Below, piece by piece: positions 5,965 to 11,364 of a stretch of DNA of 11,364 bases. The notes beneath the pieces are model-generated. The model saw nothing but the letters and a program-made list of their open reading frames with translations. It did not search any database and was not told where the DNA came from. Numbering within the stretch: the stretch's first letter is position 1; every line of letters starts with the position of its first letter. Origin of the DNA: an uncultured Rhodobacterales bacterium (GTDB taxonomy: Bacteria; Pseudomonadota; Alphaproteobacteria; Rhodobacterales; Rhodobacteraceae); NCBI GenBank assembly GCA_937901055.1, contig CALCGO010000225.1:1-11364 (forward strand). Direction: 5' to 3'. The translations under genes were made by a program, and so were the position numbers.

Positions 5965-7911
5965 ATGACCCAATCCTCACCGGTAACTGTCGAAGTTGAA
6001 GACGGCATTGCTTGGATCACAATTGATTACCCGCCAGTCAATGCCACCGCCACCGCAGTACGGATCGGGTTGGACCATGCGCTATCACAATTGCAAAATG
6101 CAAGGATTGCCTTCTTACAATGCGCGGGGCGAACGTTCGTTGCCGGTGGTGATATGTCAGAATTTGATGCGCCGCCTGAGCTGCCGCATTTATCAGACCT
6201 GGTGCAAACGATTGAGGATAGCCCAACACCGATAGTCGCGCTGATGCACGGAAATGTTCTAGGCGGAGGTTTCGAAATCGCTATGGCATGTGCTTGGCGG
6301 ATTGCCAAAGCCGGCACCAAGTTCGGACTGCCTGAAGTGAACGTTGGATTGGTCCCGGGTGCTGGCGGCTCGCAACGGTTGCCTCGGCTAATTGGCATGG
6401 AGGATGCGATTGACGTTGCGTGCAGTGGGAAAATTTTGGGTGCTGATGAATTGCTGAAGCTCGGCGGGCTTGATTTGGTTGTTGAGGGCGATTTGAAGCC
6501 AGCGGCAATCGTGTTCGCAGAGAACATGCCAGCGCGACCTGTGGCGGTTAGTTTGCGCGATGTTTCCGAATATGAAGATACGTTAGTCGAACGTAAACGC
6601 CGCACAATTGAAGGACGTGCAAAGGGCCAGCTATCACCGCTGCGCAATTTGGAGGCGCTGCAATGGTCCGCCCTGCCCTTCAATGAGGGCCAACCGCTAG
6701 AACGGGCGCTGCATTTGGAGTTACGCGACACATCAGAATCTCGCGCATTGCGATACGCCTTTTTCGCCGAACGCGCTGTGGCCAAACCAGCCGCGATTGC
6801 TAGTGCTAAGCCACGGCCCATTAGCGAGGTTACAATCGTTGGCGGTGGATTGATGGGGGCTGGTATTGCCGTGGCAATGCTGAACTCCAACCTGTCGGTT
6901 ACAGTCATCGAGCGTGACGCGGAGGCCGCGAAGGCCGCCTATAAACGCGTGCGAGGATTGCTTGAAGGGGCTTTAAAACGTGGGAAAATTACGGCAGAAG
7001 CCATGGATGCGCGGCTGGGCGCCCTAACTACAACGGACAATTACGCTGATGCCAAATCTGCCGATCTTGCGATTGAGGCGGTGTTCGAAGATGTGGCTGT
7101 AAAGTCCGAAGTGTTCGCCAAATTGGCCAGCGTCGTTTCCGAAGATGCGATCTTGGCGACCAACACATCTTATTTAGATCCACGCCAAATATTTGACGGT
7201 ATTACAAACCCGCAACGTTGCCTAGGTCTGCATTTTTTCAGCCCCGCGCATATCATGAAATTGCTAGAAATTGTGAAAACACCGGATACCGGCTCAGAGG
7301 TTCTGGCTAGCTGTTTTGCGCTTGGGAAAAGGATGCGCAAAGTTTCTGTATTGTCAGGTATCTGCGATGGTTTCATCGGTAACCGCATGCTTAGCGCCTA
7401 TCGTCGCGAGGCAGATAATCTTCTAGCCGACGGGGCGTTGCCATTTGAGGTCGATGCGGCAATGCGCGCCTATGGCATGCCGATGGGGCCTTATGAATTG
7501 CAAGATCTTACCGGGCTGCAAATCGCGTGGGCCAATAGGAAACGGCAGGTTCGCGACGAAAATGAACGGTATATTGGCATCGCAGATCAGCTTTGCGAGC
7601 TTGGTCGTCTTGGGCAACGAACAGGTCAAGGGTGGTATATGTATCAGGAGGGAAACCGCACGCCGATACGTGATGAGAGCGTTGAAAAACTGATCGTTGG
7701 GTACTCGGCTTCCAATGGGATTAATCGTCAGAAATTCACGGCTGAAGAAATCTCGGAGCGCCTATTGGCGGTGCTGGCCCGTGAGGGAGCAGACATTGTT
7801 AAAGAAGGTATAGCCGAGCGAAACGCAGATGTGGATACCGTACAAATCAACGGCTACGGCTTCCCGCGCTGGCGCGGCGGACCGATGCATTACGCCGAAA
7901 CGATAGGATAA
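5965..7911 (+). CDS. Bifunctional enoyl-CoA hydratase / 3-hydroxyacyl-CoA dehydrogenase (FadJ-like; probable PaaF+PaaH role)
   Basis: A 648-residue fusion. Residues about 1-190 are a crotonase-type hydratase with both catalytic glutamates, Glu104 (GGGFE) and Glu124 (GLPE), spaced 20 apart as in crotonase. From about 288 a 3-hydroxyacyl-CoA dehydrogenase begins: an NAD-binding glycine motif at 293-298 (GGGLMG), then Ser402, His423, Glu435 and Asn473, whose spacing equals that of the catalytic/substrate residues of the mammalian enzyme; a C-terminal dehydrogenase domain follows. Chains of FadB/FadJ are longer, about 700-730, so this is a compact form, close in design to the peroxisomal bifunctional enzyme. 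Being divergent from paaG and 5 nt before paaZ, it probably hydrates 2,3-dehydroadipyl-CoA and oxidises 3-hydroxyadipyl-CoA, replacing separate PaaF and PaaH. The substrate is inferred; general beta-oxidation is the alternative. Its Shine-Dalgarno is weak. Confidence 0.88.
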   Translation: MTQSSPVTVEVEDGIAWITIDYPPVNATATAVRIGLDHALSQLQNARIAFLQCAGRTFVAGGDMSEFDAPPELPHLSDLVQTIEDSPTPIVALMHGNVLGGGFEIAMACAWRIAKAGTKFGLPEVNVGLVPGAGGSQRLPRLIGMEDAIDVACSGKILGADELLKLGGLDLVVEGDLKPAAIVFAENMPARPVAVSLRDVSEYEDTLVERKRRTIEGRAKGQLSPLRNLEALQWSALPFNEGQPLERALHLELRDTSESRALRYAFFAERAVAKPAAIASAKPRPISEVTIVGGGLMGAGIAVAMLNSNLSVTVIERDAEAAKAAYKRVRGLLEGALKRGKITAEAMDARLGALTTTDNYADAKSADLAIEAVFEDVAVKSEVFAKLASVVSEDAILATNTSYLDPRQIFDGITNPQRCLGLHFFSPAHIMKLLEIVKTPDTGSEVLASCFALGKRMRKVSVLSGICDGFIGNRMLSAYRREADNLLADGALPFEVDAAMRAYGMPMGPYELQDLTGLQIAWANRKRQVRDENERYIGIADQLCELGRLGQRTGQGWYMYQEGNRTPIRDESVEKLIVGYSASNGINRQKFTAEEISERLLAVLAREGADIVKEGIAERNADVDTVQINGYGFPRWRGGPMHYAETIG

Positions 7912-7916
7912 TTCAG

Positions 7917-9947
7917 ATGACACTTCAGAAAATCAGCAGTTTTGCGGCCGGTGAATGGGTGACGCCCGGGGCTGGCGCGCGCAGCATCTCAAGCGCTATC
8001 ACAGGCGAGGTAATTGCCGAGGCTGGCAATGATTCCCTCGATGTTCAGCGTATGTTGGATTATGCCAAAGACGTTGGCGGCCCTGCCCTTCGCGCCATGA
8101 CATTTCATGATCGTGCGCGTATGCTGAAGGCTTTGGCTGCGCACATTTCCCAGCATAAACAAGCGCTTTATGACATCAGTTTTGATACTGGCGCGATCCA
8201 GTCGGATCATCTGATTGATATCGACGGGGGGGTTGGGACGATGTTCGTTTTCGCCTCAAAGGGGCGGCGCGAGTTACCGGATGCGCATATCTACCTTGAT
8301 GGCGAAGTTGAGCAATTGTCGCGTAACGGCACGTTTTTAGGGCAACATATTTGCACCTCTTTGCAAGGGGTCGCGGTGCATATCAACGCGTTCAACTTTC
8401 CGGTTTGGGGCATGCTGGAAAAACTTGCACCAACACTGCTGGCAGGGGTTCCGGCCATCGTTAAACCGGCAACTTCAAGCTGTTACGTAACCGAGGCCTG
8501 TGTGCGCATCATGGTTGAAAGTGGGATTTTGCCAGCGGGTGCGGTTCAGCTTATTTCTGGTGGCACCGGCGATCTTCTGGATCGGCTGAGCATGCAAGAT
8601 GTGGTTAGTTTCACAGGATCTGCGCGAACTGCACTGGCACTTCGATCGGCCCCGAACATCCTTGAAAACTCTGTTCGATTTGTCGCGGAACAGGACAGTT
8701 TGAATGCATCCATTCTTGGACCTGATGCGGTTCCAGGAACACCGGAATTCGATCTGTTCGTAAAAGAAGTTCAACGAGAGATGACGACCAAAGCAGGGCA
8801 AAAATGCACAGCAATTCGCCGGATAATGGCGCCTGAAAATCAAGTTGAAGCGGTGATCGCGGCGCTTTCTGAACGGCTTTACAAAACTATCATAGGGGAC
8901 CCGCGCGACAAGAGTGTCCGCATGGGGGCGCTTGTTTCTATGGCGCAAAAGACGGATGTTTTGGCGCAAGCTGCAATTATTAGCACCGAGGCTACACGCG
9001 TGTTCGGAGACCCTGAGAATTTTGATACGCTTAATGCGAACCCAGCAAAAGGTGCGTTCGTCCCGCCTATGTTGTTCCATTGTGAAAACCCCGACACCGC
9101 CCAACGTGTCCACGATACGGAGGCCTTTGGCCCCGTTTCCACAGTCATGGGGTATCGCGATCTGGATCACGCAGTAGAACTGATTAACCGTGGGCAAGGC
9201 AGCCTTGTTGCCTCGGTCATCACACGCGATCCCGAAGTGGCCCGCAATGTGGCTTTGGGGGCTGGTGCGTATCATGGGCGGCTGTACTTCAATAATCGAG
9301 ATTCCATGAAGGAAAGCACCGGACACGGCTCCCCCTTGCCGCATATGGTTCACGGCGGACCCGGCCGTGCTGGCGGTGGCGAGGAAATGGGCGGTATTCG
9401 CGGGGTTATGCATTATATGCAACGTACCGCAATCCAAGGCAGCCCAGACATTCTGACAGCAATCGGGCAACAATGGGTAAGTGGTGCGTCCGAGGCGCCC
9501 GCCCCGGTGCATCCCTTCACACGCACATTCACCGAACTCGAAATTGGTGAGACTATTAACACCGCCGCCCGCAAAATCACGCTTGCGGATATCGAGCATT
9601 TCGCCGAAGTCACCGGTGATAACTTTTACGCCCACATGGATGAAGATGCCGCTGCCGCCAATCCGTTTTTTCCGGGCCGTGTAGCACACGGATATTTGCT
9701 TTTGTCATTCGCTGCCGGCCTGTTTGTGGAGCCAAATCCCGGGCCGGTTCTGGCTAACACAGGGTTGGAAAACCTGCGTTTCATGAAGCCTGTTGTGGCC
9801 GGTGACAGCATCAAAGTCCGCCTCACTGTCAAGAAAAAGACAAGGCGGAATGATGAATACGGCGAGGTTCGTTGGCATGTCACGCTAACCAATCAAGATG
9901 ATGATTTGGTTGCAGAATATGAGCTTCTAACGATGAACGAGTATTGA
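7917..9947 (+). CDS. paaZ: Bifunctional oxepin-CoA hydrolase / 3-oxo-5,6-dehydrosuberyl-CoA semialdehyde dehydrogenase
   Basis: The 676-residue ring-opening enzyme with both domains intact. Residues about 1-520 form an aldehyde dehydrogenase: INAFNFPVWG, the SFTGSA nucleotide loop, general base Glu258 (VAEQDSLNA) and nucleophile Cys297 (GQKCTAIRR), separated by 39 residues as in E. coli PaaZ (Glu256/Cys295). After a short linker rich in Ala/Pro near 523-530 comes a MaoC-type hotdog hydratase with the dyad Asp568/His573 in TGDNFYAHMD and the PGRVAHGYLLLS strand. The hydratase opens oxepin-CoA; the dehydrogenase oxidises the reactive semialdehyde before it can cyclise. ATG 7917 follows the upstream stop by 5 nt with AGGA (7905-7908) 8 nt ahead, so it shares an operon with the fusion enzyme. 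Confidence 0.96.
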   Translation: MTLQKISSFAAGEWVTPGAGARSISSAITGEVIAEAGNDSLDVQRMLDYAKDVGGPALRAMTFHDRARMLKALAAHISQHKQALYDISFDTGAIQSDHLIDIDGGVGTMFVFASKGRRELPDAHIYLDGEVEQLSRNGTFLGQHICTSLQGVAVHINAFNFPVWGMLEKLAPTLLAGVPAIVKPATSSCYVTEACVRIMVESGILPAGAVQLISGGTGDLLDRLSMQDVVSFTGSARTALALRSAPNILENSVRFVAEQDSLNASILGPDAVPGTPEFDLFVKEVQREMTTKAGQKCTAIRRIMAPENQVEAVIAALSERLYKTIIGDPRDKSVRMGALVSMAQKTDVLAQAAIISTEATRVFGDPENFDTLNANPAKGAFVPPMLFHCENPDTAQRVHDTEAFGPVSTVMGYRDLDHAVELINRGQGSLVASVITRDPEVARNVALGAGAYHGRLYFNNRDSMKESTGHGSPLPHMVHGGPGRAGGGEEMGGIRGVMHYMQRTAIQGSPDILTAIGQQWVSGASEAPAPVHPFTRTFTELEIGETINTAARKITLADIEHFAEVTGDNFYAHMDEDAAAANPFFPGRVAHGYLLLSFAAGLFVEPNPGPVLANTGLENLRFMKPVVAGDSIKVRLTVKKKTRRNDEYGEVRWHVTLTNQDDDLVAEYELLTMNEY

Positions 9948-9957
9948 TGTATCTCTG

Positions 9958-9991
9958 CTGTCATGTACGCGTTATAACGCGTGCATGACAG
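9958..9991. promoter_or_regulatory. 34-bp palindrome over the paaX-like start codon (candidate autoregulatory operator)
   Basis: Two 17-bp arms, CTGTCATGTACGCGTTA and TAACGCGTGCATGACAG, meet with no spacer. They are perfect complements except for one pair (T9966/G9983), which would still pair as a G-U wobble in RNA. The element fills most of the 37-nt gap after paaZ and runs seven bases into the next gene, covering its ATG at 9985. A weaker outer symmetry (GTATC at 9949-9953, GATAC at 9991-9995) extends it with an offset. The size and perfection suggest a dimer- or tetramer-binding operator rather than a terminator, as no T-tract follows. The likeliest ligand is the PaaX-family protein encoded immediately downstream. 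Confidence 0.75.
9973..9978 (+). promoter_or_regulatory. Candidate -10 box of a leaderless paaX-like transcript
   Basis: TATAAC sits at the centre of the palindrome, five of six bases matching the -10 consensus. Its end is 6 nt before the ATG at 9985, so a start of transcription at the usual distance would fall on the start codon itself. No Shine-Dalgarno is present upstream of that ATG, which agrees with a leaderless message. No good -35 is seen at normal spacing, so the promoter may be weak or need an activator. Confidence 0.35.
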
Positions 9992-10785
9992 ATACTTCGC
10001 AGCATAGTTTCGAAAGCATTATAGAAGAATTGGCGGGTAGCGGAAATAGTCGCACCTGGTCCATTCTCGTAACGATTTTTGGTGACTTGGCGCAAAAAAC
10101 CGGTGACGAAATTAGCGGGCCGTTGCTGTCATCGCTAACCCAAAGGATCGGAATAAAGCCACAAGCAATGCGAGTAGCGCTGCACCGTTTGCGCCGGGAC
10201 GGTTGGATTGCCACGGAAAAGGTTGGCCGAACGAGTAAACATCGCCTGACGGAATATGGTCTAAGTCAGAGCCTGATTGCCAGTCCGCGCATCTATGCAG
10301 CGACGATCAACCCACCCGAAGCATGGCACGTTCTGCTTGCCAACCCTGACACACAAATTGATGAAAAAAACCTTGTAATACGCGGATATCGCAGAGTTTT
10401 ACCGAACGTGCACGTCGGTGCTGGACACGCGCCGCAAGGTGTTGGTGATTTTTTGGTAGTCGAGGGAACCCTCTCAACCATCCCCGAATGGTTGCAGGCG
10501 CTGATCGCGGACGCAGCGACCGTAGAGGAGTATATCAGACTCGAACAAAACCTCGACGTCGTCGCGGGCGCACTAGACAATGGATATTCGCCAACGATTT
10601 CCGAAACAGCCGTAATACGAGCCCTGATTGTGCATGACTGGCGCCGCATTGTGTTACGCCAACCAAATTTATCCCTAGAGTTAGTTCCTGGTAGTCCCTC
10701 AGCTCAGTGCCGCGCGAATGTTTGGAAGTTGCTGGCACGACTAGAACGCCCAACCCTTGAAGCACTTGAGGTCGCCACCACGTAG
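9985..10785 (+). CDS. paaX: PaaX-family transcriptional regulator
   Basis: 266 residues. Residues about 24-90 form the PaaX winged helix-turn-helix: TWSILVTIFGDL, the DEISGPLLSSL segment, then IKPQAMRVALHRLRRDGWI and the wing KVGRTSKHRLTEYG, which line up with E. coli PaaX. The middle part (about 105-180) would hold the Cas2-like/effector domain, and the C-terminal RALIVHDWRRIVLRQP with CRANVWKLLARLERPTLEALE matches the PaaX C-terminal domain. E. coli PaaX has about 316 residues, so this protein is shorter, although all three parts remain. PaaX proteins repress paa genes and are released by phenylacetyl-CoA; here that role is inferred from family and location. The only sensible start is ATG 9985: it lacks a Shine-Dalgarno and lies within a palindrome, suggesting autoregulation. 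No overlap with paaZ. Confidence 0.88.
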   Translation: MTDTSQHSFESIIEELAGSGNSRTWSILVTIFGDLAQKTGDEISGPLLSSLTQRIGIKPQAMRVALHRLRRDGWIATEKVGRTSKHRLTEYGLSQSLIASPRIYAATINPPEAWHVLLANPDTQIDEKNLVIRGYRRVLPNVHVGAGHAPQGVGDFLVVEGTLSTIPEWLQALIADAATVEEYIRLEQNLDVVAGALDNGYSPTISETAVIRALIVHDWRRIVLRQPNLSLELVPGSPSAQCRANVWKLLARLERPTLEALEVATT

Positions 10786-10830
10786 CTTATCGCGCGGTTA
10801 TTCTGACCCGCCAGCTCTGTTCTCATTCAT

Positions 10831-10855
10831 CTGCGGGCGCCGCAGCATTCGCTGC
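10831..10855. terminator. Overlapping GC hairpins in the convergent gap after paaX (possible terminator)
   Basis: The 102-nt gap between the converging paaX-like and YhhN-type genes holds two overlapping inverted repeats: CTGCGG-GCG-CCGCAG at 10831-10845 and GCAGC-ATTC-GCTGC at 10842-10855. They share bases, so only one can form at a time. Position between convergent genes fits termination, but no T-tract follows on either strand, so an intrinsic terminator is not established. Nothing else is seen in this gap. Confidence 0.3.
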
Positions 10856-10887
10856 AGGTTATCAGTTATTGGCAAGAACTTGTTCCG

Positions 10888-11364
10888 TTAGGTGGCCGCA
10901 ATAACGCCGACTAGTATCATTGATTGGCCAAGAATGTAGGAAACCCAAACGGCCCAGGATAGTCGAAGCTTTGCCCGCCGATCAGTTACAATAAACATTC
11001 GAACAGCCAGCACACTGTCGGAAAAAACGAATACAAAAACGCCCACGACGGTCAACAAATACGCCGATGGCAGCGTTAAAGAAACCGCAGCCATTGCGGT
11101 GATTACCAAGACATATGCGAACACAGGCCAGCGATACTTGCCGGTGGTACGCCACAAATAGGCGGTGAACACGCTGGAATAGAGAATGACTAACAGCATA
11201 GACCAGCCAAACCCCGCCCCCGCGCTTAAGGCGATGAACAAAGCAATATAAACGAGATGCCCTGCCAGAAATGCGAACAACCCCGGAATGAATCGCCCGT
11301 CGCCGCGCGACAGAAAATAGTCCCCTAGTGCGCAAAGCGACATCGCAACAAACAATAGCGGTGG
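10888..11364 (-). CDS. YhhN/TMEM86-family membrane protein (partial, N-terminus outside window)
   Basis: The frame is open to the right edge, reading PPLLFVAMSLCALGDYFLSRGD at the visible start; 158 residues are present and the family is usually about 200-220, so the N-terminus is missing. Six hydrophobic segments can be traced: around LLFVAMSLCALG, GLFAFLAGHLVYIALFIAL, MLLVILYSSVFTAYL, VFAYVLVITAMAAVSL, LLTVVGVFVFVF and VWVSYILGQSMILVGVI. The two acidic family signatures, GD in the first (LGDYFL) and SD in the fifth (FSDSVLAV), are kept. Eukaryotic TMEM86 members are lysoplasmalogenases; the role of bacterial YhhN proteins is largely unknown. It is convergent with the paaX-like gene and has no evident tie to phenylacetate metabolism. 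An internal TTG at 11355 exists but is unlikely to be the true start. Confidence 0.8.
   Translation of the reverse strand, partial: PPLLFVAMSLCALGDYFLSRGDGRFIPGLFAFLAGHLVYIALFIALSAGAGFGWSMLLVILYSSVFTAYLWRTTGKYRWPVFAYVLVITAMAAVSLTLPSAYLLTVVGVFVFVFSDSVLAVRMFIVTDRRAKLRLSWAVWVSYILGQSMILVGVIAAT

Noticed and set aside
6027..6908. 293-codon minus-strand open frame opposite the hydratase domain
   Set aside because: Ser/Pro/Ala-rich low-complexity translation with no family match, opposite a well-supported enzyme gene; a shadow frame.
8475..9689. Long (404-codon) open frame on the minus strand inside paaZ
   Set aside because: It lies opposite a certain gene with intact catalytic residues, has no recognisable domain, and its composition (many Cys, His, Arg) is typical of an antisense shadow.
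1..11364. CRISPR arrays, tRNA or rRNA genes, insertion sequences, integrase or attachment sites
   Set aside because: No repeated spacer structure, no RNA gene signature, no transposase or integrase frame and no flanking direct repeats were seen; the window is almost fully occupied by catabolic genes.

Overview
The window is a nearly complete phenylacetate (PAA) degradation locus, the aerobic CoA-dependent pathway that passes through an epoxide/oxepin, followed by the edge of an unrelated membrane-protein gene. The protein sequences, the moderate GC content and the gene order (including a fused hydratase/dehydrogenase and a TetR repressor behind paaK) suggest an alphaproteobacterium, most likely a marine Rhodobacteraceae (Roseobacter-group) member. 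That taxonomic placement is inferred from sequence feel and synteny, not from a database search.

Layout. (1) Positions 1-2715, plus strand: the last codons of paaA, then paaB, paaC, paaD and paaE, the multicomponent phenylacetyl-CoA 1,2-epoxidase. The genes are tightly packed: paaB/paaC overlap by 1 nt, paaC/paaD by 4 nt, and paaE follows paaD after 10 nt behind a strong Shine-Dalgarno. (2) Positions 2725-5863, minus strand: an operon read paaG, paaI, paaK, then a TetR-family repressor (PaaR-like). It runs tail-to-tail into paaE with only 9 nt between the stop codons. (3) Positions 5864-5964: a 101-nt divergent control region with a near-palindrome that fits a TetR-type operator. (4) Positions 5965-9947, plus strand: a 648-residue enoyl-CoA hydratase/3-hydroxyacyl-CoA dehydrogenase fusion and paaZ, 5 nt apart. 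(5) Positions 9958-9991: a 34-bp, almost perfect palindrome covering the start codon of a PaaX-family regulator (9985-10785). (6) Positions 10786-10887: a convergent gap with small GC hairpins. (7) Positions 10888-11364, minus strand: a YhhN/TMEM86-family membrane protein, cut by the window edge.

How the genes work together. PaaK activates phenylacetate to phenylacetyl-CoA; PaaABC(D)E epoxidises the ring with electrons from NADPH through PaaE; PaaG isomerises the epoxide to the oxepin; the two-domain PaaZ opens the ring hydrolytically and oxidises the aldehyde. The FadJ-like fusion has complete hydratase and dehydrogenase active sites and can plausibly supply the PaaF and PaaH steps in one polypeptide. 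PaaI hydrolyses stray CoA thioesters. No thiolase (paaJ) gene is present in the window, so it must lie outside it. Two regulators of different families (TetR/PaaR and PaaX) flank the catabolic genes, each close to its own candidate operator.

Enzymatically this is a well-known pathway and I see no wholly new system. The parts that merit attention are regulatory: the large palindrome over the -10/start codon of an apparently leaderless paaX-like gene, the operator in the divergent promoter, and the coexistence of two PAA regulators.
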